From Lachnospiraceae bacterium (lineage in GTDB: Bacteria; Bacillota; Clostridia; Lachnospirales; Lachnospiraceae): a stretch of DNA of 43,065 bases. The DNA lies in contig JAUNGD010000027.1 of the NCBI GenBank assembly GCA_030524705.1, forward strand, positions 1 to 43,065. The letters run 5' to 3'. Under the pieces are notes generated by a model. That model ran no database searches. It was not told the DNA's origin and saw only the letters and a list, made by a program, of their open reading frames with translations. Position 1 is the stretch's first letter; the number at the start of each line of letters is the position of its first letter. Shown piece after piece: positions 1 through 8,190 of the stretch. The position numbers and the translations under genes are program-made.

Positions 1-260
1 ACACACAATATTTTAAATTCAGCACGGATCCTGAAGCACGCGTGAAGATGGTACTGGACATTGTATACAATGCGATGGCAGAGAAGGGCTACAACCCGGT
101 AAATCAGATTGTAGGCTATATCATGTCGGGAGACCCGACGTATATTACAAGCCACAACAATGCCCGCAGCATGATCATGAAGGTGGAACGTGATGAACTG
201 GTGGAAGAGCTTTTGAGAGAGTACATCAAGAATAAATCCTGGCAGCAGGAGGAGAAATGA
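1..260 (+). CDS. ireB: IreB-family (UPF0297) regulatory phosphoprotein, 5' end cut by window edge
   Basis: The reading frame is open from base 3, so the start codon lies outside the window. The visible part, from TQYFKF to the stop at 258-260, covers most of a family about 85-90 residues long. The conserved core [13 protein letters not shown] followed by [14 protein letters not shown] is diagnostic of UPF0297/IreB. In enterococci IreB is phosphorylated by the PASTA kinase IreK and tunes cell-envelope stress and cephalosporin tolerance. That role is transferred from the family, not seen here. The stop overlaps the ruvX start (ATGA), the classical Firmicutes ireB-ruvX-DUF1292 arrangement. Confidence 0.93.
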   Translation, partial: TQYFKFSTDPEARVKMVLDIVYNAMAEKGYNPVNQIVGYIMSGDPTYITSHNNARSMIMKVERDELVEELLREYIKNKSWQQEEK

Positions 261-694
261 TTCGGATTATGGGGCTTGATTTCGGTTCCAAGACAGTAGG
301 GGTGGCGATCAGTGACCCGCTTGGTCTTACTGCCCAGGGAATTGAGATTATCAGGCGTCCGGCAGAAAACAAGCTGAGAAGGACTCTGGCCAGGATCGAA
401 GAGCTGGCCGCGGAGTACGGGGTATCCTCTATTGTACTGGGATTTCCGAAAAATATGAACAATACAATAGGAGAGCGGGCAGAGAAATCTTTAGCATTTA
501 AGGAGATGCTGGAACGAAGGACAGGTCTTCCGGTGATCATGTGGGACGAGCGCTTGACGACAGTGTCTGCGAACCGCACGCTGATGGAAAGCGGTGTCCG
601 TCGGGAAAATCGAAAAGAATACGTGGATATGATTGCGGCTGTGTATATCCTGCAGGGGTATCTGGACAGCCTTGAAAGGGAAAAGAATGAATAA
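257..694 (+). CDS. ruvX: Putative pre-16S rRNA nuclease / Holliday junction resolvase-like protein YqgF/RuvX
   Basis: A 145-residue protein, the usual length for YqgF/RuvX, with an RNase H-like fold. The N-terminal [16 protein letters not shown] carries the first catalytic aspartate. VLGFPKNMN is the family's GLP-like strand, and MWDERLTT carries the second acidic site. Family members mature the 5' end of 16S rRNA and were earlier proposed as Holliday junction resolvases. The start overlaps the ireB stop by four bases and the end overlaps the next gene by eight, so the three genes are translationally coupled. Confidence 0.95.
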   Translation: MIRIMGLDFGSKTVGVAISDPLGLTAQGIEIIRRPAENKLRRTLARIEELAAEYGVSSIVLGFPKNMNNTIGERAEKSLAFKEMLERRTGLPVIMWDERLTTVSANRTLMESGVRRENRKEYVDMIAAVYILQGYLDSLEREKNE

Positions 695-947
695 AATAGA
701 ATTTTGCCCGGTCGGAGAAGACACGACGGTCGGGTTCTTTGTGGTGGAAGAAACCAGAATTAACGGAGTATCTTACCTGCTGGTGACAGAGACTGAGGAT
801 GAGGAAGCGGAGGCGTATATTCTGAAGGACCTGTCTCAGGACGGGGATGCGGAGGCAAGCTACGTGTTTGTCGAGGATGACAACGAATTGGAAGCAGTAT
901 CAAAGATTTTTGCAGAGCTGTTAGAGGACGTGGAGATTGAGCTCTGA
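687..947 (+). CDS. DUF1292 family protein (YrzB-like)
   Basis: The start at 687 ([13 protein letters not shown]) overlaps the ruvX stop, and no better start exists. The 86-residue protein is very acidic, with conserved DUF1292 features: [19 protein letters not shown] in the middle and [13 protein letters not shown] near the end. B. subtilis YrzB is the homologue, also directly after yrrK/ruvX. Function is unknown. The conserved three-gene operon suggests a shared housekeeping role in RNA maturation or envelope signalling, but that is inference. Confidence 0.9.
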   Translation: MNKIEFCPVGEDTTVGFFVVEETRINGVSYLLVTETEDEEAEAYILKDLSQDGDAEASYVFVEDDNELEAVSKIFAELLEDVEIEL

Positions 948-1032
948 GAAAGATAGGATATGAAACGAAAAGGACAGAAAATCAGGTTACGGAATGCGAA
1001 AGCGTATTCCGCTGTTTGTATGGAGGTGCAGA

Positions 1033-2706
1033 TTGAAAAAAGAACGAAATAAGAGTGAAAATTTGAAAATTATTCCGATCGGAGGACTTGGACTGATCGG
1101 AATGAATATGACAGCATTTGAGTATAACAACAGCATCGTGGTGGTGGACTGCGGTCTGGCATTCCCGGAGGACGATATGCTGGGAATCGACCTGGTGATA
1201 CCGGATGTTACTTATTTGAAGGAAAACATTGACAGGGTAAAGGGAATCGTCTTTACCCACGGCCATGAGGATCATATCGGCGCTCTGCCGTATATCCTGA
1301 AGGAGCTGAGCGTGCCGCTGTATGCGACGAAGCTGACCATGGGGCTGATCGAGCGCAAGCTGACGGAGCATAATCTGATGCGCACGACAAAGAGAAAGGT
1401 AGTAAGGCCGGGACAGTCCATCAATCTCGGAGAGTTTCGGATCGAATTTATCAAGACAAATCACAGTATTGCAGATGCGGTGGCGCTGGCGCTGTATTCT
1501 CCGGCGGGCATCGTGGTACACACCGGCGACTTTAAGGTGGATTATACACCGGTATTCGGAGACGCTATTGACCTGCAGCGTTTCGCAGAGATCGGGAAAA
1601 AAGGCGTTCTGGCCCTGATGTGCGACAGTACGAATGCAGAGCGGCCGGGCTTTACGGCTTCCGAGCGGACGATTGGCCGCGTATTTGATAATCTCTTTGC
1701 TGAGCATCACAATACGAGAATTATCATTGCCACCTTTGCATCCAACGTGGACCGTGTGCAGCAGATCATCAATTCGGCGTACAAATACGGCCGGAAGGTG
1801 GTGGTGGAGGGCCGGAGTATGGTCAATATTATACAGACCGCTTCGGAGCTTGGATATCTGAATATCCCGGAGAATACCCTGATCGAGCTGGAGCAGATGA
1901 AAAATTATCCAGACGAGCAGATGGTGCTGATCACCACGGGAAGCCAGGGTGAATCCATGGCGGCGCTCTCCAGGATGGCGGCAAATATGCACAAGAAGGT
2001 GTCCATCAAGCCGGGGGATACGGTTATCTTCAGCTCCAATCCTATTCCGGGCAACGAAAAGGCTGTCTCCAAGGTCATCAATGAGCTGTCTATGAAGGGC
2101 GCGAATGTGATCTTCCAGAATGCGCATACGTCGGGACATGCCTGCCAGGAGGAGATCAAGCTGATGTATTCTCTGGTGCGTCCGAAGTATTCGATTCCGG
2201 TTCACGGCGAATACCGGCATATGAAGGCTCAGGCCCAGCTTGCAGAGGGACTGGGGATTCCGAAGGATCACATTTATATGCTGAAGACCGGCGACGTCCT
2301 GGAGATGAACGAGGATTTCGCCAAGGTGACGGGGCATGTGCAGACCGGGGCGATCCTGGTGGACGGCCTTGGCGTCGGAGATGTGGGAAATATCGTGCTG
2401 CGGGACAGACAGCATCTGGCCGAGGATGGCATCGTTATCGCGGTGCTTACGCTGGAGCGGTACACGGGACAGATTCTGGCAGGCCCGGATATTGTATCGA
2501 GAGGCTTTGTATACGTAAGAGAAGCGGAGGATCTGATGGATGAGGCCCGGAACGTCGTGGAGGATGCGATGGATTACTGCAACGCCCATCATGTGACGGA
2601 CTGGGCGAAGATCAAGAATTCCATCCGGGATTCCCTGGGCGATTTCCTCTGGAAGCGCACGAAGCGCCGTCCGATGATCCTGCCGATTATTATGGAAGTT
2701 GAGTAG
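1033..2706 (+). CDS. rnj: Ribonuclease J (metallo-beta-lactamase/beta-CASP)
   Basis: A 557-residue RNase J, a 5'-3' exo- and endoribonuclease central to mRNA decay and rRNA maturation in Firmicutes. The metallo-beta-lactamase zinc motif HGHEDHIGALPY lies near residues 75-86, HTGDFK near 160, CDSTNAERPG near 195, and the beta-CASP part continues to PVHGEYRH and HTSGH. I chose the TTG at 1033 because GGAGGTG at 1022-1028 sits just ahead of it and the family start is KKxxxLKIIPxGGL. The longer in-frame start at 994 has no comparable site. YlbF, a partner of the RNA-decay network, follows immediately. Confidence 0.96.
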   Translation: MKKERNKSENLKIIPIGGLGLIGMNMTAFEYNNSIVVVDCGLAFPEDDMLGIDLVIPDVTYLKENIDRVKGIVFTHGHEDHIGALPYILKELSVPLYATKLTMGLIERKLTEHNLMRTTKRKVVRPGQSINLGEFRIEFIKTNHSIADAVALALYSPAGIVVHTGDFKVDYTPVFGDAIDLQRFAEIGKKGVLALMCDSTNAERPGFTASERTIGRVFDNLFAEHHNTRIIIATFASNVDRVQQIINSAYKYGRKVVVEGRSMVNIIQTASELGYLNIPENTLIELEQMKNYPDEQMVLITTGSQGESMAALSRMAANMHKKVSIKPGDTVIFSSNPIPGNEKAVSKVINELSMKGANVIFQNAHTSGHACQEEIKLMYSLVRPKYSIPVHGEYRHMKAQAQLAEGLGIPKDHIYMLKTGDVLEMNEDFAKVTGHVQTGAILVDGLGVGDVGNIVLRDRQHLAEDGIVIAVLTLERYTGQILAGPDIVSRGFVYVREAEDLMDEARNVVEDAMDYCNAHHVTDWAKIKNSIRDSLGDFLWKRTKRRPMILPIIMEVE

Positions 2707-2713
2707 AAGCATT

Positions 2714-3070
2714 ATGGAAAATATAAAGGAATGTACAAAGGCACTGATAGACGCGATTCTGGACAGCGGCGAATACCGCCGGTTTTGTGAGGTGCGGGAT
2801 CAGGTAAGAGAAAAACCGGAGCTGAGATCCCAGATCAATGAGTTCCGGCTGCATGTATTTGAGGTGCAGAATTCCAAGGAACCGCTGGACATGTACGGGG
2901 AGCAGGAACGGCTTTGCCGGGACTTTGAAGAATTTCGGAAGAACCCGCTGGTAAATGAATTTTTGGAGGCAGAGCTTCGGGTGTGCCGGATTATGCAGGA
3001 AATTTCGACGGACATTGCCGGGGCGGTGGATCTGGATTCGGCGGACGTGTCAGAGAGGATTAAGCTGTAG
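2714..3070 (+). CDS. YlbF/YmcA family protein
   Basis: A 118-residue helical protein of the Com_YlbF family (ENIKECTKALIDAILDSGEYRRF, then coiled helices to the end). In B. subtilis YlbF, YmcA and YaaT form a complex that acts with RNase Y in mRNA maturation, so its place directly after RNase J is sensible. ATG at 2714 is the normal family start. An in-frame TTG at 2699 would overlap the rnj stop region, and neither start has a strong ribosome binding site. Only one member of the trio is in this window. Confidence 0.85.
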   Translation: MENIKECTKALIDAILDSGEYRRFCEVRDQVREKPELRSQINEFRLHVFEVQNSKEPLDMYGEQERLCRDFEEFRKNPLVNEFLEAELRVCRIMQEISTDIAGAVDLDSADVSERIKL

Positions 3071-3071
3071 G

Positions 3072-3731
3072 ATGATTATTCAGGAACGGATGGCGGCCTA
3101 TATCAATTCCCTGGATACGGGGAACGGCGCATTTCTGGATGCGCTGGAGCGCGAAGCACTCAGAGAGGATGTGCCGATCATACGACAGGATATGCAGAGC
3201 TTCCTGAAGATGCTTCTGGCGGTTCACAGACCGCAGAAAATTCTTGAGGTGGGAACCGCGGTGGGATTTTCGGCGATTTTGATGGCGCAGAATACGGAGG
3301 AGACCTGCAGGATTACGACGATCGAAAAATACGAAAAGAGGATTCCAAAGGCCAGAGAGAATTTTGCGGCCTCCGGTCTGGAGGCGCGCATTACGCTGCT
3401 GGAGGGGGATGCTCTGGAGGTGATGCAGTCTCTGGAGGATTCCTATGATATGATTTTCATGGATGCCGCCAAGGGGCAGTACATCCATTTCCTGCCGGAG
3501 GCGTTGCGGCTGCTGCGCAGGGGCGGGATTCTTGTATCGGACAATGTGCTGCAGGACGGGGACATTATCGAGTCACACTATGCCGTGGAGCGGCGGAACC
3601 GCACGATCTATAAGCGGATGCGGGAATACCTGTATGTGCTGAAGCATACGGAGGGCCTTTTGACCTCCATCGTTCCGGTGGGGGACGGAGCGGCAGTGAC
3701 TGTGAAGCAAAGAGATAAAATTACATTATAA
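3072..3731 (+). CDS. trmR: tRNA 5-hydroxyuridine methyltransferase TrmR-like (class I SAM O-methyltransferase)
   Basis: A 219-residue AdoMet-dependent O-methyltransferase. Motif I is EVGTAVGFSAI (near residues 59-69), followed by TTIEKYEKR (acidic ribose-binding loop), EGDALE, and the metal-binding FMDAAKGQY and GGILVSDNVL segments typical of the caffeoyl-CoA/COMT-like group. B. subtilis YrrM/TrmR belongs here and methylates ho5U34 of tRNA to mo5U34. The next gene is a U32 protein of the type that makes ho5U, which strongly favours TrmR over a generic O-methyltransferase. The ATG at 3072 follows the ylbF stop directly. Confidence 0.85.
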   Translation: MIIQERMAAYINSLDTGNGAFLDALEREALREDVPIIRQDMQSFLKMLLAVHRPQKILEVGTAVGFSAILMAQNTEETCRITTIEKYEKRIPKARENFAASGLEARITLLEGDALEVMQSLEDSYDMIFMDAAKGQYIHFLPEALRLLRRGGILVSDNVLQDGDIIESHYAVERRNRTIYKRMREYLYVLKHTEGLLTSIVPVGDGAAVTVKQRDKITL

Positions 3732-3777
3732 AAAGAACGCATAGAGCATAATAAAAAAATGCATAGAGCATAATGCG

Positions 3778-3813
3778 GGCCGCCATTTTCTGTCATACGT
3801 GGCGGCCTGTTTT
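3778..3813 (+). terminator. Rho-independent terminator after trmR
   Basis: GGCCGCCA (3778-3785) pairs with TGGCGGCC (3800-3807) and is followed by TGTTTT. Just upstream a 14-bp direct repeat, GCATAGAGCATAAT, occurs at 3739-3752 and 3761-3774; its role is unknown. The T-run is short, so termination may be partial and allow read-through into trhP. Confidence 0.65.
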
Positions 3814-3883
3814 GCAGGAAGGATGTTCAGGGAAGCTATTAAAATAGGACATGAAAGAGAGCTATTAGAGAAAGGATAAGAAG

Positions 3884-5110
3884 ATGAGACATCCAGAATT
3901 ATTGATACCGGCCAGCAGTCTGGAGGTTCTGAAGACAGCCGTAATTTTTGGGGCGGACGCGGTGTATATCGGCGGAGAGGCCTTTGGACTGAGGGCGAAG
4001 GCCAAGAATTTTTCGAATGCTGAAATGGCCGAGGGCATTGCCTTCGCCCATGAGCACGGTGTAAAGGTTTATGTGACAGCAAATATTTTGGCGCATAATT
4101 ATGACCTGGAGGGTGTGAAGCAGTACTTCCGGGAGCTGAAGGAGATCGGCCCGGACGCGCTGATTATTGCGGATCCGGGAGTGTTTATGATCGCAAAGAG
4201 CATCTGCCCGGAAATCGAAATCCATATCAGCACCCAGGCCAACAACACGAATTACGAGACGTACCGGTTCTGGTGGGAGCTTGGAGCAAAGCGAGTGGTC
4301 TCTGCCCGGGAGCTGTCCCTTGAGGAGATCCGCCAGATCCGCGAAAAGATTCCGCCTGAAATGGAGATAGAGAGCTTTGTACACGGAGCGATGTGCATTT
4401 CCTATTCGGGCCGCTGTCTTTTGAGCAATTATTTCACCGGAAGGGATGCGAATCACGGGGCATGCACCCATCCCTGCCGCTGGAAGTATGCTGTGGTGGA
4501 GGAGACAAGGCCCGGAGAATACATGCCGGTGGAGGAAAATGAGCGCGGCACGTACATTTTCAATTCCAAGGATCTGTGCATGATTGAGCATATACCGGAT
4601 GTGGTCTCGGCGGGAATCGACAGCCTGAAAATCGAGGGGCGCATGAAGACGGCGCTCTATGTGGCGACGGTGGCCAGAACGTACCGGAAGGCCCTGGACG
4701 ATTATCAGAAGGATCCGGCGCTGTATCAGGCTCATATGGACTGGTATCGGGACCAGATCTCCAACTGCACGTACCGTCAGTTTACGACAGGCTTTTTCTA
4801 CGGAAAGCCCGGGGATGAATCCCAGATTTATGACAGTAATACGTATGTGAAGGAATATACGTATCTCGGAATCATCGGCCGGCAGCGGGAGGACGGCCTT
4901 TATCTCATTGAGCAGCGCAATAAATTTACGGTGGGAGAAGAGATTGAGATTATGAAGCCGGACGGCACGGACGTCACAGTGACGGTTTCAGCTATTTTTG
5001 ATGAGGAGGAGAACTCCATGGAAAGCGCTCCGCATCCGAAGCAGAAGCTGTGGGTGGATCTGGAGGGAAGAGCGGAGAAATATGATATTCTGCGCCGAGC
5101 AGAGAGATGA
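3884..5110 (+). CDS. trhP: U32 family protein, TrhP-type tRNA hydroxylation protein
   Basis: A 408-residue peptidase-U32 family protein. It begins PELLIPASSLEVLKTAV and contains ADAVYIGGEAFGLR, ISTQANNTN and the U32 signature region ESFVHGAMCISYSGRC with further cysteines in GACTHPCRW. These give the four-cysteine set seen in Fe-S-linked U32 members. The family includes TrhP (ho5U34 in tRNA) and RlhA (23S rRNA), and old annotations call it collagenase-like protease. Adjacency to trmR matches B. subtilis yrrM-yrrN-yrrO and supports TrhP. B. subtilis has two such proteins; only one is seen here. An AAAGGATAAG site precedes the ATG. Confidence 0.88.
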   Translation: MRHPELLIPASSLEVLKTAVIFGADAVYIGGEAFGLRAKAKNFSNAEMAEGIAFAHEHGVKVYVTANILAHNYDLEGVKQYFRELKEIGPDALIIADPGVFMIAKSICPEIEIHISTQANNTNYETYRFWWELGAKRVVSARELSLEEIRQIREKIPPEMEIESFVHGAMCISYSGRCLLSNYFTGRDANHGACTHPCRWKYAVVEETRPGEYMPVEENERGTYIFNSKDLCMIEHIPDVVSAGIDSLKIEGRMKTALYVATVARTYRKALDDYQKDPALYQAHMDWYRDQISNCTYRQFTTGFFYGKPGDESQIYDSNTYVKEYTYLGIIGRQREDGLYLIEQRNKFTVGEEIEIMKPDGTDVTVTVSAIFDEEENSMESAPHPKQKLWVDLEGRAEKYDILRRAER

Positions 5111-5181
5111 GAAGGTCTGTATGATTTGGAAGTATCACTGGAGCGGCAAAAAGCTGTTACGGTTTGTGAAAAAAGTACTGA

Positions 5182-5310
5182 TTTGAAAAGGTGGCTGTCC
5201 TGCTGGATGAGGCTGCAGCCAGTCTGGATGTGGAAAATGAAACCAAAGTGCCGGGCGGCGATTAAATTAAGCGATTTAGCCCGTGCGTTCATAAAAAGTT
5301 CTCTCGGGCT
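5182..5310 (+). pseudogene. Scrambled remnant of an ABC transporter ATP-binding protein
   Basis: At 5191-5265 a short open stretch reads VAVLLDEAAASLDVENETKV, an unmistakable exporter-type Walker B/D-loop segment. Downstream, at about 5275-5310, LARAFIKSS resembles the segment that normally comes just before Walker B. The order is reversed relative to a real ABC protein, there is no Walker A, and stops intervene. This is a rearranged fossil, not a gene. It fills much of the gap between trhP and the AraC gene. Confidence 0.55.
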
Positions 5311-5361
5311 ATTTGCGTTGCCAAGCATCCGAAGGAAAGCTCAGACGGTTCAATAAGATGA

Positions 5362-5393
5362 TAACAGCAGGGCATGATGCTCTGTTGTTTTTC
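5362..5393 (+). terminator. Rho-independent terminator
   Basis: AACAGCAGGGCA (5363-5374) pairs, with two G-U pairs, to TGCTCTGTTGT (5378-5388) around a TGA loop, then TTTTT follows. It closes the trhP side and insulates the AraC-family gene. Confidence 0.8.
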
Positions 5394-5504
5394 TTCGAGC
5401 AATTTTTTATATTCAAGCCGGCAGCTCTCTTTTCCGTGCAGGAAATGAGAGGAAAAAAACTAGATTGAAATATATACTAAAAAATGTCAGGAGGATTTTT
5501 TATT

Positions 5505-6350
5505 ATGGAATGGATTGAAAGATTAAACGATGCAATCGGTTATATTGAAGAGCATTTAACAGAGGAAATTGACTATGGACGGCTTGGGCAGATTGCCTGC
5601 TGTTCTTCCTACCATTTCCAGAGAATGTTCACTTATATGGCGGGTATTCCTTTGTCTGAATATATCCGCAGGAGAAAAATGTCGCTTGCCGCCGTAGATT
5701 TACAAAGCAAAAACATGAAGATTATTGACGTGGCGGGAAAATACGGATACAATTCTCCTACTGCATTTAACAGGGCGTTTCAGTCTGTCCACGGAATTGC
5801 CCCGTCTGCCGTAAAAAATGAGGGCGTATCCGTAAAATCCTTCCCACCTATCCTATTTAAAATCACAGTCAAAGGAGTGGAAGAGATGAATTACCGTATT
5901 GAAACGAAAGACGCTTTCCGCATTGTAGGCGTGTCTGTACCGCTGCATAAGGACATTGAGAAAAATTTTACAGTCATACCCCCGAAATGGCAGGAAATAT
6001 CTATGAACGGAACGTTACAGCGATTGATCGGCATGATGAATACACCGCCGATGGGAGTGCTAGGTGTCAGCACTTGCAATGATACAGAACCTTGGAGGTA
6101 TTACATTGCAGTATCGACCTCCGGAGATAAGGAGAGCTTTGAAGAATATATTGTACCAGCGGCTACTTGGGCAATATTTTCCGGGGAGGGAACAAATCAG
6201 TCGATTCAGGAATTAGAGCGGCGGATTGTAACCGAATGGCTGCCGACTTCAGGATATGAGTATGGGAATGCTCCCGATGTTGAAGTTTACCTAAACCCAG
6301 ACCCACAAAATGCACAATATGAAGTATGGATACCTGTAATTCAAAAATAG
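5505..6350 (+). CDS. AraC family transcriptional regulator with GyrI-like effector-binding domain
   Basis: A 281-residue two-domain protein. The N-terminal AraC/XylS helix-turn-helix pair spans roughly residues 1-105 (IEEHLTEEIDYGRLGQIACCSS; then the second HTH GKYGYNSPTAFNRAFQSVHG). Residues about 125-281 form an AraC_E_bind/GyrI-like ligand domain (YRIETKDAFRIVGVSVPL to VEVYLNPDPQ and EVWIPV). Relatives bind small amphipathic drugs or signals and control transporters. The start at 5505 is backed by AGGAGG at 5488-5493; an ATG at 5484 lies upstream of that site. The ligand and target genes are unknown; the ABC fossil nearby could be a lost target. Confidence 0.9.
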   Translation: MEWIERLNDAIGYIEEHLTEEIDYGRLGQIACCSSYHFQRMFTYMAGIPLSEYIRRRKMSLAAVDLQSKNMKIIDVAGKYGYNSPTAFNRAFQSVHGIAPSAVKNEGVSVKSFPPILFKITVKGVEEMNYRIETKDAFRIVGVSVPLHKDIEKNFTVIPPKWQEISMNGTLQRLIGMMNTPPMGVLGVSTCNDTEPWRYYIAVSTSGDKESFEEYIVPAATWAIFSGEGTNQSIQELERRIVTEWLPTSGYEYGNAPDVEVYLNPDPQNAQYEVWIPVIQK

Positions 6351-6690
6351 ATATGGATGCTAAAACAAAACGGCTGCTCTCAATATCATCGCTGGCGACA
6401 GAGCAGTAATACTTACTTGTAGTCTGTCGATTGATCATAACGACCGGGATCTTCGTCGGAATATTCTGTTCCGTTAATTGTTCTGACAGGGTGGCAGCGG
6501 CAATGATCAGGCCGTTAACCTGAAAACTGCCTGCTTCCCATAAAATATCAAGAATAGATTTCTGATCCGTACCGCTGAATAAAAGGATTTTCAAAATCCT
6601 TTACGATAACACCAATCAGATTAGTCTGATGAGAAACAAGATTTTTAGCCAGGATGTTGGAGACATAGTTCAATGATGTTTTATGTTTTG
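6351..6690 (-). pseudogene. Decayed LacI-family transcriptional regulator
   Basis: On the minus strand, frame pieces read LNYVSNILAKNLVSHQTNLI and then GVIVKDFENPF (end of the LacI HTH and start of the sugar-binding core). After a frameshift near 6585-6600 they continue SILDILWEAGSFQVNGLIIA and IPTKIPVVMINRQTTSK, then VASDDIESSR. These match the order of LacI/PurR core segments, but the N-terminal helices and the C-terminal two thirds are missing. It converges on the AraC stop. It accounts for most of the 549-bp gap before livJ. Confidence 0.75.
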
Positions 6691-6792
6691 CCAGAGGGGA
6701 GCAGATGGAGTGTATATGTAACAGAGACTTTTTGGGTAAATGTCCGTGCGGAACGGAAAATTGTATTTTTCACGTACAGCGAACAAAAGTCC

Positions 6793-6821
6793 TTGCTTTA
6801 CGGACAAAATAGGACTAAAAT
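6793..6821 (+). promoter_or_regulatory. Putative promoter of livJ
   Basis: TTGCTT (6793-6798), a 17-bp spacer and TAAAAT (6816-6821) lie about 80 bases ahead of the livJ start. The interrupted motif GTCC...GGAC...GGAC around it could be an operator, but no factor can be named. Confidence 0.5.
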
Positions 6822-6899
6822 AGTAGCATGTGTTTAATGATTTATCATGATGAAACATTAGACAGGTACAGAGAAAAACAAAACAGGAGGTAGGTTGTT

Positions 6900-8060
6900 A
6901 TGAAAAAATTAGCAGCACTTGCAATTTGTGCAACAATGTGTTTTGCCAGCGTGATGAGCGTATCCGCAGCGGACACAGTAAAGATTGGTGTTTTTGAGCC
7001 GGCATCCGGAGACAACGGTGCAGGCGGAAAGCAGGAGACCCTTGGTATCCAGTATGCGAACAGTGTAGCTCCGACGGTTGAGATCGACGGTACGGAATAC
7101 GATGTGGAGCTGGTTGTGGTTGACAACGAGTCTTCCGCAGAGAAAGCCCCGACAGCCGCATCACAGCTCGTAAGCAGCGGCGTATCCGTAGTGCTTGGTA
7201 CATACGGTTCAGGAGCAGCCATCGCAGCTTCCGATACATTTGGACAGGCCGGCGTACCGGCTATCGGTGTTACATGTACGAACCCGCAGGTAACAGAGGG
7301 AAATACCCATTACTTCCGTATCTGCTTCCTCGATCCGTTCCAGGGCACCGTACTCGCAAACTTTGCAGCAGACAATTTTGAGGCAAAGAAGGCATACGTT
7401 CTGACAAAGCTTGGCGATGACTATTCCGCAGGTCTTGGCTTCTACTTCTCAGAGGCATTCAAGGCGCTGGGCGGCGAAGTTGTTGAAGATACATTCCCGG
7501 AAGGAAATGCGGACTTTACATCTTATATCACCACCGCTGTAAATGAAGGCGCAGACGTTATCTTTGCTCCGACCTCCACAGAGGCAGCTCAGCTTATCAT
7601 TGATACTGCAGCATCCCAGGGTGCTGAAATGCCGCTTCTGGCCGGCGATACATGGGATTCTAACGTTATCCTGAGCGCAGCGAAGGGCAAGGACGTTGAG
7701 ATTTACGTTACAACCTTCTATCAGGAAGGCGGAAATCAGGAATTTGACGACGGTATCAAAGAGTGGATCAACGGTGACAAGACAAATCTGGCAAACAACG
7801 GCGGAAATGACACCATCGCAGCAGTTACAGCCATGGGTTATGACGCATACTTCACAGCTCTTGAGGCTCTGAAGAACGCTGGTTCTACCGATCCGGCAGC
7901 AGTAAACGAGGCTCTTTGGACGACAACCTACACAGGTGTTACAGGCGCTATCGCATTCGACGATGTGAACGGCGACGCGCTTCGTGATACCGCTTACGTA
8001 AAGGTAGCGAATACAGAGACCGGTGCTTGGGACTTCGTAGCAGAGCAGGGCGTTAACTAA
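6900..8060 (+). CDS. livJ: Branched-chain amino acid ABC transporter, substrate-binding protein
   Basis: A 386-residue type I periplasmic-binding protein of the LivJ/LivK (Peripla_BP_6) family. A signal peptide (MKKLAALAICATMCFASV) ends near VSAAD. The mature part begins VKIGVFEPASGDNGAGG and continues VDNESSAEKAPTAASQLV and TCTNPQVTEGNTHYFR, the classical ligand-binding segments. A cysteine at residue 14 (ATMC) might be lipidated, but signal peptidase I cleavage at AMA-like VSA is equally possible. AGGAGG precedes the ATG. It is first in livJHMGF. The substrate is probably Leu/Ile/Val, although the family also takes urea or amides. Confidence 0.93.
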   Translation: MKKLAALAICATMCFASVMSVSAADTVKIGVFEPASGDNGAGGKQETLGIQYANSVAPTVEIDGTEYDVELVVVDNESSAEKAPTAASQLVSSGVSVVLGTYGSGAAIAASDTFGQAGVPAIGVTCTNPQVTEGNTHYFRICFLDPFQGTVLANFAADNFEAKKAYVLTKLGDDYSAGLGFYFSEAFKALGGEVVEDTFPEGNADFTSYITTAVNEGADVIFAPTSTEAAQLIIDTAASQGAEMPLLAGDTWDSNVILSAAKGKDVEIYVTTFYQEGGNQEFDDGIKEWINGDKTNLANNGGNDTIAAVTAMGYDAYFTALEALKNAGSTDPAAVNEALWTTTYTGVTGAIAFDDVNGDALRDTAYVKVANTETGAWDFVAEQGVN

Positions 8061-8087
8061 TTTGTAAAAGAATTAAGAAAGCCGGGT

Positions 8088-8155
8088 GAGAGGCTGCATA
8101 GCTTGCAGCCTCTTCTTTATGATATAGGAAAGTTCTCGCTTTCCTATATCATAAA
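8088..8155 (+). promoter_or_regulatory. Two tandem intercistronic hairpins between livJ and livH
   Basis: The first hairpin pairs AGGCTGCA (8091-8098) with TGCAGCCT (8104-8111) and is followed by a pyrimidine-rich run. The second is a perfect 17-bp inverted repeat: TTTATGATATAGGAAAG (8116-8132) and CTTTCCTATATCATAAA (8139-8155), loop TTCTCG. They probably act as a partial terminator and/or a 3' mRNA stabiliser, so that the binding protein is made in excess over the membrane components. Confidence 0.7.
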
Positions 8156-8190
8156 AAGCACTTCGGTTCAGGATAGAAGGGAGTTCCAAT

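Noticed and set aside
982-2712. 576-codon open frame on the minus strand
   Set aside because: It lies exactly opposite RNase J, is rich in His/Arg/Gln as expected from a complement frame, and has no family motif.
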